Of a stretch of 64,000 nt of DNA, positions 9,501 to 19,036 are shown one piece after another. Position 1 is the stretch's first letter. Each line of letters opens with the position of its first letter. Under the pieces are notes generated by a model. That model worked only from the letters and a program-made list of their open reading frames with translations. It had not been told where the DNA came from and did no database searches. Source of the DNA: G958295645 sp965242735 (lineage in GTDB: Bacteria; Gemmatimonadota; Gemmatimonadetes; Longimicrobiales; Gaopeijiaceae); NCBI GenBank assembly GCA_965242735.1, contig OZ251497.1, forward strand, positions 1,488,001 through 1,552,000, read 5' to 3'. A program made the translations under genes and the position numbers.

Positions 9501-9653
9501 CGGGACGTGTCTTGGGCGTCAGCGCCCGCCAGCGCGCGCGGAGAGACCAAGCGCGGTGCACGGTGCAGACCGTGCACTCGGAGCCGCCAGCGCACGGACG
9601 CGGAGAGACTCGCGAGCGGGCGGGACGTGTCTTGGGCGTCAGCGCCCGCCAGC
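9501..9653. repeat. 120-bp-period direct repeat with a hairpin, in a 765-bp gene-free gap
   Basis: Between the nuclease gene and the adhesin gene (9027-9791) I see no credible gene. A 33-bp identical segment containing GACGTGTCTTGGGCGTCAGC occurs at 9501-9533 and 9621-9653, exactly 120 bp apart, with looser similarity around both copies and up to ~9735. Between them a perfect 8-bp stem TGCACGGT / ACCGTGCA with a GCAG loop lies at 9557-9576. This looks like a decayed tandem duplication. Confidence 0.65.
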
Positions 9654-9791
9654 ACGCGGAGAGACCCACGAGCACGGCGGAGACCGTGCGCTCGGACCCG
9701 CCGACGCACGCACGCGGACAGCCGCTCCACGCGGGGCGGCGGGCGCGCGTCGCCCGTCGCCCGCGTGGAGGAGCTTCGGCGGCTTGGCGGG

Positions 9792-12700
9792 CTAGCGGAA
9801 GGCGATGCTCCCGAGCAGCCCGATGCGGCGTTGGGTCGGCTGGACGCCGTCGGACGCCTGCTCGCCGAAGAGGTCGACCGTCAGCTGCGGGGCGCGCGGG
9901 GCGCCTTCGCCTTCGTCCGCGGCGGGCGCGCCGAGCGCGGTCCACCGGGTGCCGGCGTTGAGGCGGTAGCCTGCGGCGCCTTCGCGGCTCCAGCGTCCGA
10001 ACGGCGCGACCTGCGCACCATTCGGCAGCACGATGCCCCAGCCCACCTCCATCGCCAGCCGGTCCGGCGTCCAGCCCGGCGCGTCGGAAAGCGTCGCGCC
10101 CGTGCCGCCGACGCGCCGCTCCTGGCCGCCCAGGCCGGCCTGCGCCTGCCACAGCGCCGCCGTCCCGCTGGCCGCTTCGCCCCACGACGGCTCGAGCGAG
10201 AACGACAGGCCGCCCTCTTCGCCGCCGGGCTGCAGCCGCACGGCGAAGCTCGCGCCCCACTCGCGGAACTGGCCCTTCTGGTGCGCCAGCAACGTCCGGC
10301 CGCGCGCGTCCACGCTCAAGCCGCTGCCCAGGTGCGCGAACCCGAACTCGGCGCCCGCTTCGGCGCCCAGGCCCGTCTCGGCGTCACCGCGGTCGTAGCG
10401 CGCGCCGAGCTCGAAGCGCGCGCGCACGGCCATGCCGTCGCCCACGGCCCACCGGCCCGTCAGCTCGGGCGCCACGCGTGCCCGGTGCGCCACCGCCGTC
10501 ACGCCCGCCAGTCCGGCGCCGTCTTCCGACGTGATGCGCACGGTGAACGCGTCGGCCTTCAGCGCCAGCGCGCCGATCAGCTCCTGGCGTCCGCCGAGCG
10601 CGAGCATGCGCATCGCCAGGTCCGTGCTGAACCGTCCGCCCGCCGTCTCGGCCAGGTCGGCGCTGCCGCGGCCCGCGCCCACGAGCCCCCACAGCCCGAG
10701 CCCGTCGCGCGGCGACCAGTGCGCGTAGGGGTACAGGTTCGTCAAGCGCGCGTCGACGGCGCCGGCGCCGTTGATCTCGCTGTCGAAGTCGGACGCCAGC
10801 GTGTTGCGCGACGCGGCCAGCCCGACCAGCAGGCCCGAGCCGAATCCGTAGTCGACGCCGGCGTAGACGGAGCGCGTGCGGCCCTCGAGCGTCAGCCCGT
10901 CGTCGGGCGAACTCTCGAACGCGCCCGCGTTGGCCTGGCCCCACACCGTCCAGCCCGAGCCGACCGCCGACTGCGGCGCGCCTTCGGCTCCGCCGAACGA
11001 CAGCCGGAACGAACTCTGCGACCGCAGATCGCTGCTCGACAACGGGGCGAGCGTCAGGCCGCCGCGCGGCGCCAAGTCCTCGGCCGCCGGCCCGTTCGCT
11101 TGCCCGCCGCCGCCGTGGCCATTGCCGAACGCGCCGCCGTTGCCATGACCGCCGCCGTAACCGCCGCCGTGACCGAACGCGTTGCCGAACGCGCTCGCCA
11201 GGCCGCCGAACCCGCCGCCATGGCCGCCGAACAGCAGCGTCGCCGGGTCCAGCGACACGCTCGCGCCGCCGGCCGAGCCGCTCAGCTGCACGCCCAGCAG
11301 GTCCGACGCGCCGCGCGCCAGCTGCGCCCAGCCGCACGACGATCCGCCGCCGCCGAACGCGCCGCAGCCCACCGAGCGGCTGCCCAGCTGCACGTGCGAA
11401 CGGCCCAGCACGCTCGACGACTCGATCCCCAAACGCCCGCCGATCGCCTCGACCGCCTCCGTGCCCACCGAGCGCCCGAACGCCGTCAGCGCCGCCTCGA
11501 GCGCCCGTGCGCGCTCCGAACGCGACGCCTCGACCGTCACGGCCACCGTCTGCGTCCCCTCGAGGCCGTCCGGGTCGCGCGCCGTCACCGTCACCGTCGC
11601 CGCGCCGAACGAGGCGCCGGCGTTCGAGGCCGAGCGCTACGACTGGGCGTTCGACGAGAACGTTGCGGGTCCTTTGGCGCTGGGGGTGGTCCGGGCGAGC
11701 GACCCGGACCGGGCGGACACGACGCTGGCGTACAGCTTGTCGGGCGAAGGCGCGGCGTTGTTCGAGGTGGACGCCTCGAGCGGCGAGGTGCGCTACGCGG
11801 GTCCGGGCGAGGACTACGAGGCGGGCCCGAGGTCGTGGCAGTTCGAGGTGGTCGTCGCGGACGGCGGCGGCTTGCAGGGCCGCGTGCCGGCGGAGGTGAC
11901 GCTGGCCGACGTGAACGAGGCGCCGGCGTTCGCCGATTCGGCGTACGCGTTCGAGCTGGCCGAGAACGAGGCGGGCCCGGTCGAGCTGGGCCGCGTCGAG
12001 GCGTCGGACGAGGACGCCGACGACGAATTGACGTACAGCTTGTCGGGCGGGCGGGGCCGGTTCGAGGTGGACGCCTCGAGCGGTGCGGTGCGCTACGTGG
12101 GCTCGGGCGAGGACTACGAGTCCGGCCCGCGGTCGTACACGCTGGCGTTGCGCGTGACGGACGCGGGCGGCCTGTCGGGCGAGGCGCGCGGCGTCGTGGC
12201 GCTGCTGGACGTCAACGAGGGTCCGGAAGCGGTGGGCGCGATGGCGCCGAAGACGCTCGAGGCCTACGGCGCGCCGGCCGAGGAGGACCTGGGACAGTAC
12301 TTCCGCGACCCGGACGGCGACGCGTTGAGCTACGCGGCGGTGTCGTCGGCGCCGAGCGTGGCGGCGGTGTCGGTGACGGGCGGCCGGCTGTCGATCGCGC
12401 CTCGGGCCGTTCACGTCCAGCAACGACACCGACACGCGCGCCTCGGCCGTCAGACCGCCGACGTCCGTCGCCCGCACCACCAGCGCCCACGACTTCGGCC
12501 CCTCGTCCGTCTCCGCGTCCTCGCCCGCGCCCACGTAGCGCACCGCGCCGCTCCCAGCGTCCACCTCGAACAACCCCGCGCCGCCCGACGCCAGCTCGTA
12601 CGCCAGCCGGTCGCTCGCGTCCGGGTCGCTCGCCTGCACCGTCCCCACGACCACCGGCCCCGCCGCGTTCTCGGGCAGCTCGAACGCATACGCCGAGTCC

Positions 12701-15700
12701 GCGAACGAAGGCGCCTCGTTGACGTCGCCCAGCGACACGACCACCGCCGCCACGGCGCTCAAGCCCGCCGCGTCCGTCGCAACCAACTCCAACGCCCACG
12801 ACTTCGGCCCCTCGTCCGTCTCCGCGTCCTCGCCCGCGCCGACGTAGCGCACCTCGCCGCTCGAAGCGTCCACCTCGAACAACTGCGCGTCCCCGGACGC
12901 CAGTCCATAGGACAGCACGTCGCCTTCCGGGTCCGTCGCCTCCGCCACGCCCAGCGCCAGCGGACCGGCCACGTTCTCCGGCAGCTCGAACGCGTATGCG
13001 GCGTCCGCGAACGACGGCGCCTCGTTCTCGTCCAACACGTGCACGATCACCAGCGTCTCGCCCTCGCGTCCGTCCTCCGCCGCCGCCAACACCTTCATCA
13101 CCCGCTTCGGCTCCGAATCCGCGTCCAAGCCGCTCCCCACGTACCGCAAGTCGCCGCCGCGCTCGCTCACCTCGAAGCCCTCCGAGCCGTCGCCCAGCGC
13201 GTAGCTCAAGGCCTCGCCATACGGGTCCGACGCCCGCACCTCGCCCAGCTCGACCGGGCCGGACACGTTCTCCGCCAGCTCGAACACGTACTCCTGCCGC
13301 TCGAACCTCGGATCGTCCGCGCCCGTCCCGCCGTCCACCGCGTGGCCCGACACGTTCATCAGCGCGTGTCTCCCCAAGCCCAGCTCCGCCGCCATCCCGC
13401 CGCCCGACAGCCCGATCGCGCCGCCCCCGAGCGCCAGCCCGTTCGCCGGCACGCTGAACCCGTCGCGGTCCACGTCCGACGGCGTCACGCGGTACCGGAA
13501 CTCCAACGCGTCCGTCCCGCTGCCCGACACGTACGCCGCCTGCCGGCGCGCCGGGCCGATCACCAGCGCCAGACGCGGCGCGCCCGTCACCACGACCGCA
13601 CGGCTGAACGACACCCGCAGCACGATCCGGCCCCCCGACCCGTAGCCCGTCGGACCCGTCGGCGTGCTCGTCACCTCGACGCCCGTCACCGCCGGCGCCA
13701 CCTGGATGCTGCCGTCCACCTTGTGGTCCGAGTCCTCTGCAAGCTCGCGGCCCGCGATGTCCACCGACGCCTCGAAGCCGCGCACCGGGTCCGCCACGTT
13801 CTCGATCGTCCCGCCGTTGAGCGTCAGCGCGCCCGAGTTCACCGCGATCCCGGCCGTCGTCCAGTCCACGCCGCCCGAGCCCGCGCCGCCCGAGCCCGCG
13901 CCCTGGACCCAGTAGTGGAAGTCCAGCAGCTCCGTGCCCGAACCGCTCGCGTACCTCGCCTGGCGCAACGTGCCCGCCATGTTGATCTCCAGTTGCGGCG
14001 TGCCCGTCACCGCCACCTCTCGGTCGTACTGCACCGTGACCACGATCCGCTCGCCCAACCCGTACGTGTCCCCGCTCGCCGGACTGCTCCGGATCAGCAG
14101 CGCGCTCACCAACGCCGGCGCAATCGTGCCGTCCACCTTGTGCCCCGCCTGCGCCGACAGCGCGTGCGTCCCCAGCCCCAGCGAAGCCGCCAGCGAAGCG
14201 TCGCGCCCGTCGTTGATCGCGCCGCTGTTCAGCGTCAACGCGCCCGCCGCCACCTCGATCCCGTCCGGGTCCGAGTCCGCAGCCACGACCACGTACTGGA
14301 ACTTCAACACCTTCGTGCCCGTTCCGCTCGCGTACGCCGCCTGCCGCGCGGTCCCGCCGACATCCAGCGCCAGCTGCGGCGTGCCGCCCGTCGTCACCAC
14401 GTCCACCGGACGGTTGAACGTCACGTCCACCTCGATCGTGTCGGTCGCGGCGTACGTCTCGTCCACCACCGGAGCGCTCGCGACCGACGCGCCGCTCACC
14501 GCCGCCGCCGTCCGCGTGCCCGACGTCTTGTAGTTCGCGTCGTCCGCGAACGCGTGCGCGGCCATCCACAGCACCGCCGCCGCCCCCGACGTCGTCGTGA
14601 TCGTCCCGCCGTTCGCCGCCAGCGCGCTGTCCGCGACGCTGATCCCGTCCGCGTCCGTGTCGCTCGACTGCACCACGTACCGGAACGCCAGCGACGACGT
14701 GCCCGAGCCCGACGCGTACTCCGCCTGTCGCGTGTTCGATCCGATCCCCAAGCCCAGCTGCGGCGTGCCGCCCGTCACGTCCACGTTCACCGTCTCGGCG
14801 AACCGCACCGTCGCCACGATCGTGTCGTCCAGCTCGTACGTGCTCGCCGCAATCGGCGTGTTGAACGACAACTCGGCCGGCCACGCCCGGCTCGCCGCCA
14901 CCCGGTGAGCCGGACTGTTCGCAATCGCCGCGCTCCCCAACGGCAGCAAAGCGTTCTCCGTCGTCGAGCCCGCCGTCGTGATCGTGCCCCCGTTCAAATC
15001 CAGCGCGCCCGCCGCGACGCTGATCCCGTCCAAGTCTTCGTTCCCCGCCGCCACCTGGTAGCGGAACACCACCGACGACGAGCCCGATCCCGAAGCGTAG
15101 TCCGCCTGCACCGTCCCCGTGCTCAGCCCCAGCGCCAGCTGCGGCGTGCCCGTCACGTCCACCGCCCCAATGAACTCCACCGTCGCTTCGATCCAGTCGC
15201 CCGGCACGAACGTCGAGTCCGCCGGCGAGTTCAGCGTCAAGCCGGTCACCGACCGCGGCCGGGTGCCGTCCACCTTGTGGTTCACGCTGTTCACGATCGC
15301 CTGGCGGTTCGCGTACCGGTCAACCCCGAACTCAACGACTCCGTACTCCATCACCTTGCCCACGACGCTTATCCCGTCGGCGTCCATGTCGCCCGCCTGC
15401 ACGACGTAACGGTAAATCCAGGTTCTGTCTCCCCTGCCAGCACCTTGGACGTAGTCCGCCTCCGCGATGCTGTCGCCGATCGTCAGCAATCCCTTAATGT
15501 CATTGGCCCATGACTGAAAGCTCCAACGTATTACAAAGTTGTATACCAACGTGAGCACGATCGTATCGCCGACAATGAAGGTGTCGCCGCTCGGTGGACT
15601 GTTCAGCGAGATGCTGGTTATGTACTTCCCGCGTGTTGAAGAGTCGGAGTCGGTTCCGGTGCCCACTTTGCGGCTCGCGTCGTCCGAGAACGCAAGCGTC

Positions 15701-16155
15701 CCCAAGTCCAAGTTCGCAGCAGCGCCGCCGCTGGTCGCGTTGATCCCGCCGCCGTTCAGCTTCAGCGCGTCCGCCGCGATGCTGATCCCGTCGTTGTCGA
15801 CGTCGCCCCCCCGGACCCTGTACTCGAACACCAGCGTCTCCGAGCCCGTGCCTGTCGTGTCCGGGACGAACGTCGCGATGCAGCCGCCGCCCGGGCATGT
15901 CGCGATCCCCAGCTCGACGTGCGGCGTGCCCGTCACGTCCACCGAATCGCTGAACACCACTGTGACTCGGATCCTCTCGGTGGGGTAAAAGATGGCGGCG
16001 TCGGCTACGGTTTTTCCGTTGCCGTCCGGCGTGTTGACCGACAACCCCGTCACCGTCGGGGCCTGGGCCGCCAAGTCGCCAGCGAGCCCGACGAGGCCCG
16101 CCAGCACGATTCCGACGACTCCGGCGGCCCGAGCCGCCACGCGACCGAAGGTCAT
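9792..16155 (-). CDS. Giant cadherin-repeat adhesin with autotransporter-like barrel, interrupted by an inverted segment
   Basis: The start is the ATG at 16155 with a signal peptide (VVGIVLAGLVGLAGDLAAQA). About seven ~120-residue beta repeats follow, with motifs such as VTGTPQLALGL and GDxDxDGIxVxxGALxLNGG. Then come three cadherin-like domains (YAFELPEN, FEVDASSGEVRYVGAGED, DVNEAPSF). At codon ~1249 (12411) the reading breaks. Two more cadherin domains and an Ig-like domain are encoded on the opposite strand up to 11607. On the minus strand the protein resumes at ~11606 (TVTVTARDPDG) in a different frame, with a Gly-rich linker and a C-terminal barrel (FWGQANAG-like strands, end LGSIAFR). 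As read, barrel translation is lost and an Arg-rich out-of-frame tail runs to 10384. The intact protein would be ~2,120 residues. Confidence 0.75.
11607..12412 (+). other. Inverted ~806-bp segment inside the adhesin gene
   Basis: The plus strand here encodes cadherin-like protein in one open frame: NEAPAFEAERYDW, FEVDASSGEVRYAGPGED, DVNEAPAFADSAYAF, then MAPKTLEAYGAPAEEDL and RLSIAPRAV. Everything around it is coded on the minus strand. The ends are GAAC (11607-11610) and GTTC (12409-12412), a 4-bp inverted repeat; looser similarity (GAACG, AGGCGC) extends inward. Flipping the segment rejoins LLDVN to EAPAF in frame. It also puts SIAPRAV next to TVTVTARDPDG, the order found in the paralogue at 60250-60550. 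The second junction is off by one base after a simple flip. No recombinase gene is in the window. Confidence 0.8.
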
Positions 16156-16187
16156 GGACGGAGCCGCCGCGCGGCCGATTGCGCTAG

Positions 16188-16201
16188 GGCTAGCGCTAGC
16201 G
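16188..16201. repeat. Short palindromic GCTAGC repeat in the adhesin leader
   Basis: A run of GCTAGC-type hexamers (GCTAGCGCTAGC core), close to fully palindromic, lies about 35 bp upstream of the adhesin start, between the start codon and the poly-G tract. It may be a regulator site or a leader hairpin; I cannot say which. Confidence 0.45.
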
Positions 16202-16238
16202 CGAGGGAACCGCCAAGCGCAGGCCGATTCCGAAAATC

Positions 16239-16256
16239 GGGGGGGGGGGGGGGGGG
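16239..16256. repeat. 18-bp poly-G (poly-C on the coding strand) tract upstream of the adhesin
   Basis: An uninterrupted run of 18 G residues lies 83 bp upstream of the adhesin ATG. It abuts a small inverted repeat CCGATT-N5-AATCGG (16224-16240). No other homopolymer of this length was noticed in the window. Tracts like this near surface-protein genes in other bacteria change length by slipped-strand mispairing and alter promoter spacing. Whether it does so here is inference. Confidence 0.85.
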
Positions 16257-16364
16257 ATTCTCACCTTGTGCAGTCCTCGTCTCGTCCAGTCAGGAACCAA
16301 CGTTCGGCCAACCGATGCTCGACAAGATACGATGGAGTCTCCGGCTCTCGCAAGCCCCCCTAGC

Positions 16365-16568
16365 CTAGCCCGCAGACGGAGGAGGCGCGGTCTTCCAGCG
16401 GCGGTGCATCCAGAAGTACTGTTCCGGATGCTTGCGGATCTGGGCCTCCAGGCGGGAGGCGCAGGCTTGGGTGATGGCGTCCGCTCCCGCCCCGGGGTCC
16501 AGCATCTCCAGCTCGAGGCGATAGCGAAGCCGACGCCCGGGCAGGCGAACGAGAAAGGCTGGGCCAAG
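16365..16568 (-). pseudogene. C-terminal remnant of a lysophospholipid (LpxL/HtrB-type) acyltransferase
   Basis: About 67 codons ending in TAG at 16365 read LGPAFLVRLPGRRLRYRLEL ... RLEAQIRKHPEQYFWMHRRW. The segment QIRKHPEQYFWMHRRWK is the typical C-terminal signature of LpxL/HtrB lipid A acyltransferases, and PAFLVRLP matches the upstream part of the same domain. An in-frame TAG at 16569 precedes it, and I cannot find the catalytic HxxxxD region upstream in any frame. It is therefore a truncated remnant. It lies directly upstream of the adhesin's poly-G tract, so rearrangement may have removed the rest of the gene. Confidence 0.65.
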
Positions 16569-16723
16569 CTAGGCGCCAAAGAATAGCGAACTCGGGCTAC
16601 CTGGTCAAGCTGTTTGCCTACCGCCCGCAACTGGGCGCCGTGCGTCGAAAACACCGCGCTCCGCACGCTCTGCCGGCCCCCGTGGCGCGTCCTCGCGTGC
16701 GGCCCGGTCGCGCGCGTCGCCGC

Positions 16724-17275
16724 CTACCGTTGCGCGCGTTCCGCGCTCCGGCGCTCCACGCGGCCTTTGAGCCTTTCGAGGCTGGCGCTCATCTGGCGGC
16801 CCTGCGAGTCCTCCAGCGTCAGCGCCGTCCAGCCCATCAAGGGATTGCGGCCCAGGTCGGCCCGCTCGGTCCAGTCCACGATCGACCGGCCGGCGCTTGC
16901 GCGAATCTCGAGAATGCCTTCGAAGCGCATCCGCCCGCCCGCCGCTTCCGCCCGGTACTCGACGCGCCGGGGCGGGGTCGAACTCACGATGGTCAGCGTG
17001 CCCGATCCCAGTTCCTCGTCGTCCCAGACGCGCGTGGCGCCGGGGCCGGAAGCGCGGCCCTCCACCCGGGAGTCGATTTCGCTCCACGGCGTCCACTCCA
17101 GCCAAAGCTCCAGGTCGTCCAGGAAGGGGAAGACGTCCTCGGGCGGCGCGTCGATCTCGACGGAGCGGACGACTTCCGCCTGTCCGGGCAAGAGCAGGCC
17201 GATCGCCAGAAATCCTCCCGTCGCGAGCGCGCCCGCGAGGGCGAAGCCGCCGGCCCACTTGGCTGCTCGGCTCAC
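16724..17275 (-). CDS. SRPBCC-family (polyketide cyclase/START-like) membrane-anchored protein
   Basis: The 183-residue product begins with a single N-terminal hydrophobic segment (GGFALAGALATGGFLAIGLLL), then a helix-grip domain with family features: VVRSVEIDAPPEDVFPFLDD and WLEWTPWSEID near the start, beta strands GSGTLTIVSSTPPRRVEYRA, and a C-terminal helix. SRPBCC domains bind hydrophobic ligands. The ligand here cannot be read from sequence. The membrane anchor probably places it at the periplasmic face. It is transcribed with or after the tesA-like gene, separated by a repeat-filled gap. Confidence 0.8.
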   Translation of the reverse strand: MSRAAKWAGGFALAGALATGGFLAIGLLLPGQAEVVRSVEIDAPPEDVFPFLDDLELWLEWTPWSEIDSRVEGRASGPGATRVWDDEELGSGTLTIVSSTPPRRVEYRAEAAGGRMRFEGILEIRASAGRSIVDWTERADLGRNPLMGWTALTLEDSQGRQMSASLERLKGRVERRSAERAQR

Positions 17276-17315
17276 GCCGGCCCCAGGCTCGCGCCATGCA
17301 GCTGCGCGGCGCCCC

Positions 17316-17486
17316 GGCCGCGTCCAGCTCCGGCAGGGGTCGGCATGCTGCGTCCGGCCTGCTCGCTCGGGGCCGCCGCGCTCCCCCGGCCGCGCCCAGC
17401 TCCGGCAGGGGCCGCCACGCCGCGTCCGGCCCGCCCGTTGGGGGTCGCCGCCGCGCGCTCCCGGCCGCGCCCGCCTCCGGCCGGAG
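17316..17486. repeat. Three tandem 72-75-bp repeats between tesA and the SRPBCC gene
   Basis: Units beginning GGCCGCG(T/C)CC(A/C)... start at 17316, 17388 and 17463, each containing AGCTCCGGCAGGGG or a close variant and a GCGTCCGGCC-like block. The third runs towards the tesA stop. The copies have diverged, suggesting an old expansion. No coding capacity is evident. Confidence 0.6.
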
Positions 17487-18344
17487 TCAGCACGCCCCGT
17501 CTTGCCTGCACCGGTCGCCGAGCCGTTGCTGCAGAACGGGCCAGAGGTTGTCGGCGAGCGCCGCGTGGCCCGCAGCGTTGGGGTGGATGCGGTCGTCCTG
17601 GTTCATCTCGGGAACCCCGGCCACGCCTTCCAGCAAGAAGGGGGCCAGCAGCGCCCCCCCGTCGCGCGCCGCCCGCCCGAAGACTTCGCGGAAGCGCGCC
17701 GCGTAGTCCTCTCCCATGTTGGGCGGCGCCTCCATGGAGACGACGACCACGTCGGCGCTCGGCCGGCGGCGCCCCGTCTCGGAAACGATCCAGGCTAGAT
17801 TTTCGTAGAGGGCTTCCGTATCGCGGCCCCGAAGGCCGTCGTTGGCCCCAAGTTCCACCACCAGCACCGCCAGGGACGCGGCGTATGTTTCCAGGAGCCC
17901 TGCCAGCCGGGCTCGCCCTCCGGCGGAGGTGTCGCCGCTCACGCCGGCGTTCACCGCCTCGTAGCCGTAGCCGGCGTCCGCCCAGCGGCGCCCGAGCAGC
18001 CCAGGATAGGCCGAGTCGGGGGACGGAAGGCCGTATCCGGCGGTCAGGCTGGTCCCCAGGAACAGGACCGTCGGCCGTTCCGGCCCGGCGGACTTCGGGA
18101 GGCCGGCGGCTCCCTCGGCGGGGGCCGTCGTCGTGCCGGCTCCGGGAAGCTGGGACGGAGCGGCGTCCGGCCGAGGCGGCGCCGATCCGGCGGAGACGTC
18201 CCCTTCGCGCTCCGCTCCGTTCCCGCACGCCGCGGCCGCCAGCGCCAGCGCGCACCCCAGCGCCAGCGCCCACCCCAGCGGCGGCCCGGCGACGCGCGGC
18301 CAAGCCCGGCCGCGGGTCTTCTCGGCGCCCGTCCGGCCCGCCAT
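17487..18344 (-). CDS. tesA: GDSL-type esterase/lysophospholipase (TesA-like lipoprotein)
   Basis: This is a multifunctional SGNH hydrolase family acting on acyl esters and thioesters in the periplasm. The product is 285 residues. After a lipoprotein signal (ALALGCALALAAAACG) and a Pro/Ala-rich linker, the SGNH blocks are present: FLGTSLTAGYGLP (nucleophile Ser), NAGVSGDTS (block II Gly), ELGANDGL (block III Asn), and DRIHPNAAGH (Asp/His pair). The ATG at 18344 overlaps the divergent ATG of the ABC gene within a single CATG. The tesA/ybbA/ybbP arrangement, with tesA divergent, is the same as in E. coli, which supports the assignment. The lipid anchor differs from the soluble E. coli enzyme. 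Confidence 0.88.
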   Translation of the reverse strand: MAGRTGAEKTRGRAWPRVAGPPLGWALALGCALALAAAACGNGAEREGDVSAGSAPPRPDAAPSQLPGAGTTTAPAEGAAGLPKSAGPERPTVLFLGTSLTAGYGLPSPDSAYPGLLGRRWADAGYGYEAVNAGVSGDTSAGGRARLAGLLETYAASLAVLVVELGANDGLRGRDTEALYENLAWIVSETGRRRPSADVVVVSMEAPPNMGEDYAARFREVFGRAARDGGALLAPFLLEGVAGVPEMNQDDRIHPNAAGHAALADNLWPVLQQRLGDRCRQDGAC

Positions 18345-19032
18345 GATCGAAGCCCAGGGCGTTTCCCGCACGTTCACGAGCGGCGGGCGCCCCTTGCACG
18401 TGCTGAGCGGCGTGGACCTCGTCGTCGAGGCGCGCGCCTTCGTCGCGATCGTGGGTCCGTCGGGGAGCGGAAAGACGACACTGCTGGGACTCCTGGCTGG
18501 GCTCGACCGTCCGACGGCCGGCCGCGTCATCCTGGACGGCTGCGATCTCGCCGCCATGACGGAAGATGAGCGCGCGCGGTTCCGCGTCAACCGGGTGGGC
18601 TTCGTCTTCCAGTCGTTTCATCTCCTGCCGACGCTGACCGCGCTGGAGAACGTGCTGGTGCCCGTGGAGCTGGCGGGCGCGGACCGGCGGAGCCGGGGCA
18701 GGGAGCCGGCGCGCCGTGCGCGAGACCACGCGATGGAGCTGCTCGACCGCGTCGGGCTGGCCGAACGGGCGAGCCACTATCCGGTCCAGCTTTCGGGGGG
18801 CGAACGCCAGCGCGTCGCCTTGGCCCGCGCCTTCGCGAACCGCCCGCGCGCGCTCTTCGCCGACGAGCCCACGGGCAACCTGGACGCGGAGACGGGCACG
18901 CGCGTGGTCGCCATCATGGAGGAACTGAACCGCGACGCGGGCACGACGCTCGTCCTGGTCACGCACGACGCCGAGCTGGCGCAGAGGGCCGACCGCGTCG
19001 TTCGTCTGGCGGACGGGCGCGTGGCGCCTTAA
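18343..19032 (+). CDS. ybbA: ABC transporter ATPase, YbbA/LolD type
   Basis: The 229-residue product is a complete ATPase subunit of the MacB/LolD/YbbA class. Walker A is VGPSGSGKTTLLG near residue 38. The FQSFHLLPTLTALENV segment is typical of this class. The signature is LSGGERQRVALARA, Walker B is ALFADEPTGNLD, and the switch His is in VTHDAEL. The ATG lies inside the start codon of divergent tesA, so the two genes share a very short regulatory region. The permease follows 4 bp later. Systems of this class move lipids or proteins rather than importing nutrients. The exact cargo is unknown. Confidence 0.93.
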   Translation: MIEAQGVSRTFTSGGRPLHVLSGVDLVVEARAFVAIVGPSGSGKTTLLGLLAGLDRPTAGRVILDGCDLAAMTEDERARFRVNRVGFVFQSFHLLPTLTALENVLVPVELAGADRRSRGREPARRARDHAMELLDRVGLAERASHYPVQLSGGERQRVALARAFANRPRALFADEPTGNLDAETGTRVVAIMEELNRDAGTTLVLVTHDAELAQRADRVVRLADGRVAP

Positions 19033-19036
19033 GGCC

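Noticed and set aside
12213..14884. An 890-codon Gly/Arg-rich minus-strand frame overlapping the adhesin
   Set aside because: It is an out-of-frame reading of the adhesin's own repeats, with no motif of its own.
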